64,000 bases of DNA from Thiodiazotropha sp040507245 (GCA_040507245.1 JBEVVH010000001.1:24182-88181); one strand, 5' to 3'; shown: positions 54,197 through 63,953, counted from the first letter of the stretch. Made by a program: numbers and translations. The notes: a model not told the origin generated them from the sequence alone.

Positions 54197-55402
54197 GTGT
54201 CCACGCACGAAATGGAAGATTTCCATAGAATCAAGCGCTTGCCGCCCTATGTGTTCGCGATTGTCAACGAACTCAAGGCTGCGGCGCGAGCGCGGGGCGA
54301 GGATATCATCGATTTTGGCATGGGGAATCCGGACCAGCCGACACCCCAGCACATCGTAGACAAGCTGTGTGAGGTGGCGAATCGAAAAGACACCCACCGC
54401 TACTCGGTTTCCAAGGGTATCCCGCGTCTGCGCAGAGCGATGAGCAACTGGTACAAGACCCGCTTCGATGTGGATCTTGATCCGGACACTCAGGTGATCG
54501 CCACGATTGGTTCCAAAGAGGGGCTCGCGCACCTGGCCCTGGCCTGTATGGGCCCCGGTGATTCCGTGTTGGTACCCAATCCGGCCTACCCGATTCATCC
54601 CTACGGTTTCATTATCGCGGGTGCTGATGTGCGGCACGTGCCGATGATTCCAGGTGTGGATTTCTTCGATGAACTGGTCAGGTCGATCAAGGACTCCTGG
54701 CCCCGACCGAAGATGCTGGTGCTCAACTTTCCCGGCAATCCCACCACCCAGTGCGTGGAACTGGAGTTTTTCGAAAAGATCGTGGAGATCGCCCGGGAAT
54801 ACAATATCTGGGTCATCCACGATATCGCTTATGCCGACATCGTGTTCGATGGCTACGTGGCGCCTTCCATTCTTCAGGTGCCGGGTGCCGAAGAGATTGC
54901 GGTGGAATTCTTCTCACTCTCCAAGAGTTACAACATGCCGGGCTGGCGGGTGGGTTTCATGTGCGGTAACAAAACCCTGGTGGCTGCCCTGGCGAGGATC
55001 AAATCCTACCTGGACTATGGTACCTTCACGCCGATTCAGGTTGCGGCGATTGCCGCCCTGGAAGGGCCGCAGGACGTGGTCAAGGAGATCGCGCACATGT
55101 ACCAGATGCGTCGCGACGTGCTGTGCGACGGATTGAACAATATCGGTTGGCACGTGGAAAAACCGAAAGCGACCATGTTCGTATGGGCGCCGATTCCCGA
55201 GGCGTACAAATCCCTCGGTTCCCTGGAGTTCTCCAAGAAATTGTTGAGTGAAGCCAAGGTGGCGGTATCGCCCGGTATCGGATTCGGTGAACATGGGGAC
55301 AGTCATGTGCGATTCGGGCTCATCGAAAACGAACACAGGACCCGCCAGGCCGTACGGGGCATCCGGGATATGTTCCGTAAAGACGGGTTGCTCAGTGCCT
55401 GA
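54197..55402 (+). CDS. alaC: Alanine transaminase (AlaC-type class I/II aminotransferase)
   Basis: 401 aa. GTG 54197 has GAGG at 54188-54191; the in-frame ATG at 54212 is an alternative. PLP Lys is in SLSKSYNMPGWRVGF; the substrate-binding NFPGNPTTQC and IDFGMGNPDQPTP are visible. Fits AlaC, transferring amino groups between pyruvate/alanine and glutamate. hom follows by 32 bases and thrC further on, a typical gammaproteobacterial order. Confidence 0.94.
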   Translation: MSTHEMEDFHRIKRLPPYVFAIVNELKAAARARGEDIIDFGMGNPDQPTPQHIVDKLCEVANRKDTHRYSVSKGIPRLRRAMSNWYKTRFDVDLDPDTQVIATIGSKEGLAHLALACMGPGDSVLVPNPAYPIHPYGFIIAGADVRHVPMIPGVDFFDELVRSIKDSWPRPKMLVLNFPGNPTTQCVELEFFEKIVEIAREYNIWVIHDIAYADIVFDGYVAPSILQVPGAEEIAVEFFSLSKSYNMPGWRVGFMCGNKTLVAALARIKSYLDYGTFTPIQVAAIAALEGPQDVVKEIAHMYQMRRDVLCDGLNNIGWHVEKPKATMFVWAPIPEAYKSLGSLEFSKKLLSEAKVAVSPGIGFGEHGDSHVRFGLIENEHRTRQAVRGIRDMFRKDGLLSA

Positions 55403-55434
55403 GTATCCTGCTGAATCATGCGAGGAGTATCATT

Positions 55435-56748
55435 TTGAATCCTGTTAATGTTGGTTTGTTGGGGCTTGGCACGGTGGGAGGCGGCACGCTCAATGTGCTG
55501 ACCCGGAATGCGGACGAAATCGCACGTCGGGCCGGACGGGGTATCCGGATTACCCATGCGGCTGCCAAGGCGTTTGACCCGAGCAAGCTGAATGGTCTTG
55601 ATACATTGGAAATTACCGATGATGCCTTCGCGGTAGTCAATAATCCGGATGTCGAGATTGTCATTGAGTTGATCGGCGGTTATTCCCCGGCCCGGGAACT
55701 GGTGCTGAAGGCAATCGAAAACGGCAAACATGTGGTCACCGCCAACAAGGCTTTGATCGCGATGCATGGTAACGAGATCTTCGAAGCCGCTCAGAAGCAC
55801 GGGGTCACGGTCGCTTTCGAGGCTGCGGTCGCCGGGGGAATTCCCATCATCAAGGCGGTTCGAGAAGGTCTGGCGGCAAACCGGATTGAGTGGATCGCCG
55901 GAATCATCAACGGTACCGGGAATTTTATCCTCACCGAGATGCGGGACAAGGGCCGGGAATTTGCCGACGTGCTCAAAGAGGCCCAGGCTCTGGGATACGC
56001 CGAAGCCGATCCCACCTTCGATGTGGAGGGCATCGATGCCGCGCACAAGCTGACTATCCTCGGCTCGATCGCATTCGGTATCCCGTTGCAATTCGAGAAG
56101 ACCTACACCGAGGGTATCACCAAGATCGAACCACAGGACGTGACCTACGCCAACGATTTCGGCTATCAGATCAAACATCTCGGTATCACCTGCAAAACCC
56201 CGAAGGGCATCGAGATGCGTGTGCATCCCACGATGATTCCGCGGCGTCGTTTGATTGCCAACGTGGACGGAGTGATGAACGCCGTGCTGGTCAAGGGTGA
56301 TGCGGTTGGCCCCACCCTTTACTACGGAGCCGGCGCCGGTTCCGAACCAACCGCTTCTGCGGTACTTGCCGATGTGGTGGATGTGGTCAGGGCGATGACC
56401 AGCGACCCGGAAAACCGGGTGCCCCATCTGGCGTTTCAGCACGGGGAGTTGTTCGATCTGACGATTCTGCCCATCGAAGAGGTCGAGTCCGCCTATTACC
56501 TGCGCATGCAGGTCGATGATCAGACCGGCGTGATGGCGCGCATCGCCACCATACTGGCTGAATCGGGGATCAGCATTGAGGCTATCCAGCAGAAAGAGCC
56601 CGCCGAGGGTCGAAGCAATGTCTCTCTGGTGATGCTCACCCACACGGTGCTGGAGAAGAAACTGAATGAAGCCATCGCCGCGATCGAAGCGCTGGACAGC
56701 GTGTCCGGACAGATCATGCGGATTCGTGTGGAACGACTCGACGGATAA
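55435..56748 (+). CDS. hom: Homoserine dehydrogenase
   Basis: 437 aa. TTG start with CGAGGAG 8 bases upstream. N-terminal NAD(P) site GLGTVGGGT, central catalytic region (AGGIPIIKAVREGLAANRI), C-terminal ACT domain (residues ~350-430) for threonine feedback. Reduces aspartate semialdehyde to homoserine in threonine synthesis; thrC follows after 48 bases. Confidence 0.96.
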   Translation: MNPVNVGLLGLGTVGGGTLNVLTRNADEIARRAGRGIRITHAAAKAFDPSKLNGLDTLEITDDAFAVVNNPDVEIVIELIGGYSPARELVLKAIENGKHVVTANKALIAMHGNEIFEAAQKHGVTVAFEAAVAGGIPIIKAVREGLAANRIEWIAGIINGTGNFILTEMRDKGREFADVLKEAQALGYAEADPTFDVEGIDAAHKLTILGSIAFGIPLQFEKTYTEGITKIEPQDVTYANDFGYQIKHLGITCKTPKGIEMRVHPTMIPRRRLIANVDGVMNAVLVKGDAVGPTLYYGAGAGSEPTASAVLADVVDVVRAMTSDPENRVPHLAFQHGELFDLTILPIEEVESAYYLRMQVDDQTGVMARIATILAESGISIEAIQQKEPAEGRSNVSLVMLTHTVLEKKLNEAIAAIEALDSVSGQIMRIRVERLDG

Positions 56749-56796
56749 TTATCATTGTCACCCACCGGGTGAAACGCATTTTGAGGTTTTTTTATC

Positions 56797-57939
56797 ATGC
56801 CATTCCGACCCCGCTACACAGGATTGATTGACCGTTATCGTGATCGCCTGCCCGTGCACGACGACACCCGCATCATCAGCCTGGGTGAGGGTAACACCCC
56901 TCTGATCCGTCTCCACAACATTCCCAGCCAGTTGGGTAAGGATGTGGACATTTATGTCAAATACGAGGGCTTGAATCCGACCGGTTCATTCAAGGACCGT
57001 GGTATGACCATGGCAGTGACCAAGGCGGTGGAGGAGGGCAGTCGTGCAATCATCTGCGCATCCACGGGTAACACCTCCGCTGCGGCTGCGGCCTATGCCT
57101 CACGCGCGGGCATTACCGCCTTCGTGGTGATTCCCGACGGCAAGATCGCGATGGGCAAACTGGCTCAGGCGATGATGTATGGTGCCATTACGATTCAGAT
57201 TCGCGGTAACTTCGATGACGGTATGCAACTGGTCAAAGAGGTGGCGGAGCACGCCCCGGTAACGATCGTGAATTCCATCAATTCCTATCGTCTGCAGGGG
57301 CAGAAGACTGCGGCTTTCGAAATCGTCGAAGAGCTGGGACATGCCCCGGATTATCACTGTCTGCCGGTGGGCAATGCGGGCAACATCACCGCACACTGGA
57401 TCGGCTACTGCGAGTACAGCTGTACTGCCGGCGACCATGTCACCGAGGCCTGCTCCTATTGCGGTGGTCAATGCAAATTCGCCGGTGGCTCGATCACTGG
57501 CAAACGGCCGATGATGGTCGGTTACCAGGCTGCTGGCTCTGCTCCGTTTATGCGTGGCGGTCCGGTGAAAGATCCGGAGACCGTGGCCACGGCGATTCGT
57601 ATCGGTAATCCCCAATCCTGGAACCAGGCCTGGAAGGTGCAGCAGGAATCTGGAGGATGGTTCGACGAATGTCGTGATGAGGAGATTCTCGCGGCCCAGA
57701 AACTGCTTGCAGATCAGGAAGGTATCTTCTGTGAACCGGCATCCGCGACCTCTCTGGCTGGTGCCATGCGGGATGTCAAATCCGGCAAGATTCCCGAGGG
57801 CTCGAGTATCGTTTGCACTCTGACCGGTAATGGCTTGAAGGATCCGGATACCGCAATTCAGCAATCCACGTCCCCTGTGATCACGATCGATGCTGAACTG
57901 GATGCTGTGAAACGATCAATCCTGGATAACATGGAATAA
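56797..57939 (+). CDS. thrC: Threonine synthase with a Cys-rich insertion
   Basis: 380 aa PLP enzyme converting O-phosphohomoserine to threonine. PLP Lys66 (GSFKDRGM) and the glycine-rich GNAGNITAHW are present. After the latter there is an insertion at about residues 205-235 with five cysteines (205, 209, 219, 222, 226: CEYSC ... CSYCGGQC) that I do not recall in the common ~350-aa form. The spacing suggests bound Zn or Fe-S. Coupled with hom. Confidence 0.94.
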   Translation: MPFRPRYTGLIDRYRDRLPVHDDTRIISLGEGNTPLIRLHNIPSQLGKDVDIYVKYEGLNPTGSFKDRGMTMAVTKAVEEGSRAIICASTGNTSAAAAAYASRAGITAFVVIPDGKIAMGKLAQAMMYGAITIQIRGNFDDGMQLVKEVAEHAPVTIVNSINSYRLQGQKTAAFEIVEELGHAPDYHCLPVGNAGNITAHWIGYCEYSCTAGDHVTEACSYCGGQCKFAGGSITGKRPMMVGYQAAGSAPFMRGGPVKDPETVATAIRIGNPQSWNQAWKVQQESGGWFDECRDEEILAAQKLLADQEGIFCEPASATSLAGAMRDVKSGKIPEGSSIVCTLTGNGLKDPDTAIQQSTSPVITIDAELDAVKRSILDNME

Positions 57940-57957
57940 CCCGATTTTCTGCCCGTC

Positions 57958-58974
57958 ATGGGGAGAAGCGTCGATCTGTTGGTGCCCGGGATTGGCTGGA
58001 AAACCGGGCTGCAGATGCTGGGTGGCACCGATCTTCACCCGGTCCAGCTGGAAGGATTGCTGGGCCGGGCGCGACACAGGGCAATGCCCGCCATGGGCCT
58101 GACCGAGCTGATCTTCCAGGGTTTTGGGGTTACCTCACAACCAGGTCGGGATCTGCCTTCCGGTGCGATAGTCAGTCTTGCTTTGGGTAAACATCCTGGG
58201 GCTGAAGTGTGTGCTCTGGCTACACCGGTCCATCTTCTGACGGACCGTGACAGGTTGCTTTTGCTCAGACATGCATTCGAATCCCTGCCTCAGGAGCAGG
58301 CGGAACAACTTGCTGATCAGTTCAATCGCCACTTTTCAGCTGACGGCTTGCGTCTTGACCCGCTCTCCAGCGGACAATGGATTTTGACTCTTCCAGAGTT
58401 AATGAACATCACTACCTCGAACCTCGAACAGGTAGCCGGCAGGCATATCGATCCCTATCTGCCGAAGGGTCCGGATGCTGTATCCTGGCATCGGTTACTC
58501 AATGAGATTCAAATGTTGTTCTTTCAAAGTGAGGTCAACCTGCATCGCTCCCAGGAGGGCCAGCTTCCGGTCAACGGGCTTTGGATCTCCGGTATAGGTC
58601 GCCTGCCCGAAGTTCAAACCTCCTATCACAAGGTGTTTGCAGATTCTCCGCTTGCCATGGGGTTGGCTCAACTGGCGGGCATTCCCTGTGATCCTGATTA
58701 TCATTCCCTGGTAGAGGAGCCCTTATCTGATGGTCGGTATCTGGTTGTGATGAGCGACATGCTGGATGCGGAAATCGATGTTCAAGGGGAGGCCTGGCTA
58801 GAGGCAATCGAATTAACCGAACAGCGTCTTCTCAAGCTGGTAGAGATCATGGATCACCGTGATGACAGAATTAACCTCTATACGTGTGATGGCAGCTGTT
58901 TCGAGGCACGGTCGCGAGCAGGTTTCCTGGACCGCTTCCGGCCACGCAAAAGGCTCGATCAGCGGCTTGGATAA
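57958..58974 (+). CDS. Phosphoglycerate-mutase-like protein (COG4255-type)
   Basis: 338 aa. The mid-region WHRLLNEIQMLFFQSEVN and VNGLWISGIGRLP matches the family annotated as phosphoglycerate mutase / COG4255, common in beta- and gammaproteobacteria and often beside recJ. Enzymatic activity is unproven. No recJ follows here; instead an exosortase frame begins in the same reading frame 36 bases after the stop. Confidence 0.75.
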   Translation: MGRSVDLLVPGIGWKTGLQMLGGTDLHPVQLEGLLGRARHRAMPAMGLTELIFQGFGVTSQPGRDLPSGAIVSLALGKHPGAEVCALATPVHLLTDRDRLLLLRHAFESLPQEQAEQLADQFNRHFSADGLRLDPLSSGQWILTLPELMNITTSNLEQVAGRHIDPYLPKGPDAVSWHRLLNEIQMLFFQSEVNLHRSQEGQLPVNGLWISGIGRLPEVQTSYHKVFADSPLAMGLAQLAGIPCDPDYHSLVEEPLSDGRYLVVMSDMLDAEIDVQGEAWLEAIELTEQRLLKLVEIMDHRDDRINLYTCDGSCFEARSRAGFLDRFRPRKRLDQRLG

Positions 58975-59043
58975 CCATCGGATAGCGCCCTGAGTCTTTA
59001 TCAAGGTTGAATTGCAGAGAATAGTCTGCAATCGCATGGCCTG

Positions 59044-60462
59044 TTGCTATTGCCGCTATCGGCTTACCTGTTGGCCCGTGAGTGGTACGTGAATCGATGG
59101 AACTTGCAGATTACCTACCGCCCTCTCTATTGGATTGCACTGCTGCTTGCCTCTGTGGTGTGGCTGCTTACGGATATCGCAAAGATTCAGCTTTTGTCGC
59201 AAATCATGCTGATTCTGATTCTTTGGTTGACCCTGGTGGCGTTATTTGGTCTTTCACGTACCTGGCGCATGGGTTTTCCAATCCTCATCCTGTTGAGTGC
59301 AACGTCCGGTTGGTCGGTGCTGGCGCAACCGCTACAGGAACCCACTGCTTATGTGGTCGACCAGATGCTGCGCCTGACGGGGTATGTCTCATTCCGGGAG
59401 GGCTATATGATCAGCATTCCCGAGGGTGTCTTCGAAGTGGGAGAAACCTGTAGCGGGTTAAGGTATCAGATCGCGGCACTGACTCTGGCGCTGATCTACA
59501 GCTTTATTTCCGATTATTCATGGTTCCGGGGAACGGTTTTCCTGGCTTTGGCCTCAGGAGTAGCTTTTCTCTCCAATGCGATACGCATCTACATCGTGGT
59601 GCTGTCCGGACATTACACGAATATGACCCATAGCCTGCTATCGGATCACATTTGGCTGGGTTGGGTGGTTTTTGCACTCTGCTTCGCCGGGTTCATGTTC
59701 CTGACACAGTGGTTTGAAAAACGCATGCCTGTGGTGACAGGCCCTCGCGAGGGAGAGCCAAAGGCTCCCGTGCACAGTGCATTCGCTGCATCCCTATTGG
59801 TTGCGGTCATCGTCATAGGATTCGCAAGCGCCGGCCCACTCTATCGGCAGATTGCCCTCGCTCAGCCATCCACTCTGAGCTTGAATCAGGATACATTCCT
59901 TTTGCGTGACTCCGGACTGGTTGAGACGTCGGCCGGTCAGGATTGGGTGCCATTCTGGACCAATCCGGATGTCGCGGTGAATACCCGATACCGACTCTCG
60001 GAAGGGCCCGTTGATTTTTTTGCCGCCTATTACGCCTATCAGAATCAGGGGAAAGAGGTCGTCAATGATCTGAATTACGCCTACCCTCCCGGTGAATGGC
60101 AGACCGAGGCATCCAGGGAAGTGACAATTTCCCTATCCGACGGTCGCAAATTACCCGTGAATGAAGAATGGATTTCCCGGATAATGGGAGGCAAACGGGT
60201 ACTCTGGAGCTGGTACTATATAGGGGGGTATGTGACCTCCAGTCCCTTACAGGCAAAGCTGTTGGGCATGCTAAGCGGACTGAAAGGCCGAAGTGATGCT
60301 GCAGTGGTGGTGATATCGACCACCGGCACGGGACAGTATGAAGAGATGCAAAAGGTGTTGCAGACCTTTGTCGAGCAAACGATCGGAGAGATCGAATATC
60401 GGTTTCGAGAACGGGCTCCTGACATCGCCCCCCGTTCCGGTGATTCCACTAGGGGCGAATAG
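59044..60462 (+). CDS. Exosortase-EpsI fusion (XrtA-type), apparently N-terminally truncated
   Basis: 472 aa from TTG 59044. Polytopic membrane exosortase part, with catalytic Cys136 (ETCSGLRYQ), Arg181 (NAIRIYIV) and His202 (DHIWLGW), fused to a C-terminal EpsI domain (~residues 250-450). Exosortases process PEP-CTERM proteins coupled to exopolysaccharide export. In the same frame, family-like residues continue upstream (ENSLQSHG, 59017-59040) to TGA 59008-59010, and beyond this only 11 codons remain before the neighbouring gene's stop. The usual first membrane segment is therefore missing; it may be a pseudogene or start at ATT 59011 (AAGG upstream). Confidence 0.83.
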   Translation: MLLPLSAYLLAREWYVNRWNLQITYRPLYWIALLLASVVWLLTDIAKIQLLSQIMLILILWLTLVALFGLSRTWRMGFPILILLSATSGWSVLAQPLQEPTAYVVDQMLRLTGYVSFREGYMISIPEGVFEVGETCSGLRYQIAALTLALIYSFISDYSWFRGTVFLALASGVAFLSNAIRIYIVVLSGHYTNMTHSLLSDHIWLGWVVFALCFAGFMFLTQWFEKRMPVVTGPREGEPKAPVHSAFAASLLVAVIVIGFASAGPLYRQIALAQPSTLSLNQDTFLLRDSGLVETSAGQDWVPFWTNPDVAVNTRYRLSEGPVDFFAAYYAYQNQGKEVVNDLNYAYPPGEWQTEASREVTISLSDGRKLPVNEEWISRIMGGKRVLWSWYYIGGYVTSSPLQAKLLGMLSGLKGRSDAAVVVISTTGTGQYEEMQKVLQTFVEQTIGEIEYRFRERAPDIAPRSGDSTRGE

Positions 60463-60472
60463 TGAAACGCAT

Positions 60473-61369
60473 ATGACAGATCCTGCAGTAAAAATCAGCC
60501 CTCAGACACTTGCCTCTGGCGAGATGCTCAATGCCATGACCGTGGATGTGGAAGACTATTATCAGGTTTCCGCTTTTGCGAAACAGGTGACGAAAGATAA
60601 CTGGGAAAAGTTTGAATCCCGGGTTGAACGCAATACTCATCGGATTCTCGATATCTTTGACGAAAACGCGATCAAGGCTACTTTCTTCGTACTCGGATGG
60701 ATTGCAGAACGTCATCCCGGACTGATTCGGGAATTATCTCAAAGAGGCCACGAGGTGGCCTGTCACGGCTACAGCCACGACCTGATCTATCGCCAAACCC
60801 CGGAGATATTCCTGGAAGAGACTTCGAGATCGAAACAGGTGCTTGAGGATATTGTCGGTCTGCCGGTAAAGGGTTACAGGGCTGCCAGTTATTCCATCAC
60901 CAAACAGTCCCTGTGGGCTTTGGATATATTGTGCGATTTAGGCTTTGTCTACGATTCAAGCATATTTCCAATCATGCATGATCGTTATGGGATACCCGGC
61001 GCAAAGACCGTACCGCATTTGTACGAGACCCAGAAAAATCAACAGATTGTTGAATATCCCCTATCAACAGTAGGACTTGGCAGTAAGCGCTTTCCAATCA
61101 GTGGTGGTGGCTATTTCCGACTCTTTCCCTACTGGTTGACGAGGGCGGGATTAGGGCGTGTTAACCGGAAAGACCGGGTGCCGTCCATTTTCTACATGCA
61201 CCCCTGGGAGATTGATGAAGGTCAACCGCGGATCAAATCCAGCAGGCTTTCTGAGTTTCGCCACTACAACAATATCGAGAAATTCGAAGCCCGTCTGAGG
61301 CAACTCATCAAGGATTTTCGTTTTACTACGGTTACTGACGTGTTGCAGCGTCTTGATTTTGCCGTCTAG
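60473..61369 (+). CDS. Polysaccharide deacetylase, exosortase/PEP-CTERM-locus subfamily
   Basis: 298 aa. NodB-type domain with TVDVEDYYQVSAF at the start of the domain and HGYSHDL as metal/catalytic motif; FYMHPWEID late. This matches the XrtA-associated deacetylase subfamily (TIGR03006-like), which modifies the exopolysaccharide. ATG 60473 is 10 bases after the exosortase stop. Confidence 0.92.
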   Translation: MTDPAVKISPQTLASGEMLNAMTVDVEDYYQVSAFAKQVTKDNWEKFESRVERNTHRILDIFDENAIKATFFVLGWIAERHPGLIRELSQRGHEVACHGYSHDLIYRQTPEIFLEETSRSKQVLEDIVGLPVKGYRAASYSITKQSLWALDILCDLGFVYDSSIFPIMHDRYGIPGAKTVPHLYETQKNQQIVEYPLSTVGLGSKRFPISGGGYFRLFPYWLTRAGLGRVNRKDRVPSIFYMHPWEIDEGQPRIKSSRLSEFRHYNNIEKFEARLRQLIKDFRFTTVTDVLQRLDFAV

Positions 61370-61968
61370 TGAACAGCGAGTTATCAGTCAAGCAGTCGGT
61401 GATGCAACTGCCGACCAGGTTGGTCAGGGCCGTCATCAGAAGGTATCGGCATTGGCGTGTATTGCGCTCTGCGCGTATGCACAGCGAAACGGCGTTTCAC
61501 TCAGCCGGGCCGGTACACCGGATACTGGTTTTGTGTTACGGCAATATTTACCGTAGTCCTCTGGTCGCCTACCTGTTGAGCATGCAGTCTCAGGTCAGTG
61601 GGCTTGAAATTCGATCTGCAGGGTTCTTTGATAAACAGGGACGTCAATGCACTGAAGATTATTTGAAACTCCTGGAGCCGCGAGGCTATGACCTATCCGC
61701 TCATCGCTCTCGCAAGATTAACCATCTGGACCTCGAATGGGCGGATCTGATCATCATCATGGACCGCAAGAACTGGGATCTTTTGTATGAGATGGATGCC
61801 GCGGGCTTGAGCAAGACGGTCTGGATCGGCGGTTTCACAGATCACGGATCGGTTGAAGTGATCGACCCTTATGATCGGGATGAGGCTGAAACCCGGTCAG
61901 TAATTGAACAGTTGGAATCATGTGTGCAGACGATCCTGGCACAGATCGAATCGACGAGAAGCCAGTAA
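61369..61968 (+). CDS. Low-molecular-weight protein-tyrosine phosphatase with N-terminal extension
   Basis: 199 aa, GTG start overlapping the deacetylase stop by one base. Catalytic loop CYGNIYRS (Cys56, Arg62; CX5R) and the acid DPYD near residue 166. About 50 extra residues, basic, precede the catalytic domain. In EPS loci such enzymes dephosphorylate tyrosine kinases that control polymer export; no kinase is in this window. Confidence 0.88.
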   Translation: MNSELSVKQSVMQLPTRLVRAVIRRYRHWRVLRSARMHSETAFHSAGPVHRILVLCYGNIYRSPLVAYLLSMQSQVSGLEIRSAGFFDKQGRQCTEDYLKLLEPRGYDLSAHRSRKINHLDLEWADLIIIMDRKNWDLLYEMDAAGLSKTVWIGGFTDHGSVEVIDPYDRDEAETRSVIEQLESCVQTILAQIESTRSQ

Positions 61969-62102
61969 TTGGTGGCTGTCACATTGGAAAACGCTGAAAG
62001 GCCAGAGCGGTTATTTCTGAGGATCGAGGTACCAATATCCTTAGATTCAGGCCCAGATTGTAAAAATACATACAGGTTCTGCTGGGGAATATTACGAAAA
62101 CT

Positions 62103-62918
62103 ATGAACGAAGAAGTGAAATTTATCGATTCCTCTGGTGAACGGTTGTTCGTTATCGAACATCTCCCCGAAGATCCGGCACCTGCCAGTGCCTTTGTTTT
62201 CGTACATCCTTTCGCGGAGGAGAAGTTATGGAGCCATCGTGTCTACGTCACAACCGCCAGAGCCTTGTGTGAACGAGGGTACCTGGTCATCCGATTCGAT
62301 TTTCGGGGTCACGGGGACAGCGATGGCGATTTTCTAGACTCCTCTCTGGAACAACACTACCTGGATATTGAAGCGGCCATTGCTCACATCAAGAAAAGCT
62401 TTCCAAGCGTTGAGCGACTAGGCCTTTTTGGTTTGAGATTAGGTGCTACATTGGCAGCGCATGTTGCCTCTCGCAGAGATGATATTGACGCACTTGTTTT
62501 GTGGGACCCAATACTGAGTGGGGAGCGATATATGCAGGAGATATTGCGCAGTAATCTGGCTGCTCAGATGGCCGTTAAGGGTAAAGTGGAAGTGACCCGG
62601 GAGGATCTCATTGCGCAGATGAAATCAGGTATTCCGATCAATGTTGAAGGGTACTATCTGACATATCCCTATTTTCAGGACTTGTCGTCACTTGATATGA
62701 CGAACCTGGAGTTCGATGAATCTACCTCCTGCTGTATTATCCAAATTGTTAAAAACATTAAGCAGCCGATCAATAAGCAGTATCAGGAGTTTTTCGCGCG
62801 CTTTGGAGAAAAATCACTTCTGGACAAGGCCCCGGAGGAGCCCTTCTGGAAAGAGATAAAAACCTTCTACGACCGGGCGGATAATCTCCTCGAACATACA
62901 TTGAATTGGTTGGATTGA
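62103..62918 (+). CDS. Exosortase-associated alpha/beta hydrolase (hydrolase 2 type)
   Basis: 271 aa with alpha/beta-hydrolase pattern: FVHPFAEEK early, RFDFRGHGDSDG, then FGLRLGA where the nucleophile elbow should be. The expected Ser of GxSxG is Arg here, as in the XrtA-linked hydrolase 2 group (TIGR03101-like), so classical esterase activity is doubtful. The next gene is 3 bases away. Confidence 0.85.
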   Translation: MNEEVKFIDSSGERLFVIEHLPEDPAPASAFVFVHPFAEEKLWSHRVYVTTARALCERGYLVIRFDFRGHGDSDGDFLDSSLEQHYLDIEAAIAHIKKSFPSVERLGLFGLRLGATLAAHVASRRDDIDALVLWDPILSGERYMQEILRSNLAAQMAVKGKVEVTREDLIAQMKSGIPINVEGYYLTYPYFQDLSSLDMTNLEFDESTSCCIIQIVKNIKQPINKQYQEFFARFGEKSLLDKAPEEPFWKEIKTFYDRADNLLEHTLNWLD

Positions 62919-62921
62919 GCG

Positions 62922-63878
62922 ATGTTGTCGACACCAGTAGCTTTTCAAAACAGAAACGGTCAAAAGCTGTTCGGGATTTTTGAGCAACCGGATCAAGCAG
63001 ATTCGAAAACGACCGTGCTCTTGCTGTCTCCCGGTATCAAGATGCGCGTGGGTCCTCATCGGATGTACAACAAACTATCCAGAGTTCTCGTGGATCATGG
63101 GCTGAATGTTTTACGATTCGACTTTTATGGTTTGGGTGACTCGGAAGGAACGATTGATGAATCGGTTCTGGTGAATGTGTATAACAGCATTCAAGACGGT
63201 CGCTACGTCGATGACACGATTGACGCCGTGGATTGGCTTTCGCAGGCCTACGCCCAGAATGACTTTGTACTGGGAGGACTGTGTGGCGGCGCTATCACCG
63301 GTATGCTGGCGGGCTGTGGCGATAAACGTGTATCCGGCTTGCTGAGTCTGGGGTTGATTAATGTATTCGAGGGTGGCGAAGACAACTTCTCAAAATTTGT
63401 AACAGACGGCCAATTAAATTCGCTCAAGGATGGCTATGTGAAAAAACTCAGTGACTGGGAATCGTGGAAACGGCTCCTGACATTCAAGAGCGATTTCCGG
63501 GTGATATTTAAAATTTTCACGAAACCTTTCAGGCTAGTGACAAAAAAGCTTAGATCGATGTTTGAACGTCGCGATGAAGTATCGGAAGCGGAGTTGCCAC
63601 CCGCTCTGCAGGGAACCAATACGAATCCCAAGTTTGCGCCAGCTTTCTTTCGGATGGTTCGAGATAGAAAGAAAATGCTGGTGATCTACAGTGAAGCGGA
63701 TCGTTTGTTGTGGGAGTTTGAGGAAAAATTTGAAAATATCTACCGTGGCCAGTTGAAACCCTATCAATCGGAATATCAGGTTATAACCATCCCAGAAGCG
63801 AATCATATCCTGTCCATGAAGGAGTGGGAGGATGAAATGCATGGGCATGTTGTAGAATGGTTGAACAAATATTATTGA
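62922..63878 (+). CDS. Exosortase-associated alpha/beta hydrolase (hydrolase 1 type)
   Basis: 318 aa. LLSPGIKMRVGPHRMYNKL, RFDFYGLGDSEG and the elbow GGLCGGA, with Cys in place of Ser as nucleophile, fit the XrtA-linked hydrolase 1 group (TIGR03100-like). The C-terminal part has a His in PEANHILSM as expected for the catalytic triad. Last complete gene before the putative IS element. Confidence 0.85.
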   Translation: MLSTPVAFQNRNGQKLFGIFEQPDQADSKTTVLLLSPGIKMRVGPHRMYNKLSRVLVDHGLNVLRFDFYGLGDSEGTIDESVLVNVYNSIQDGRYVDDTIDAVDWLSQAYAQNDFVLGGLCGGAITGMLAGCGDKRVSGLLSLGLINVFEGGEDNFSKFVTDGQLNSLKDGYVKKLSDWESWKRLLTFKSDFRVIFKIFTKPFRLVTKKLRSMFERRDEVSEAELPPALQGTNTNPKFAPAFFRMVRDRKKMLVIYSEADRLLWEFEEKFENIYRGQLKPYQSEYQVITIPEANHILSMKEWEDEMHGHVVEWLNKYY

Positions 63879-63953
63879 TGTGTGTGGCATTATTCTGATT
63901 CTCACGCATGATATTAACCTGGCGACTAAGTATATCTGATATACTCCTCTTCC

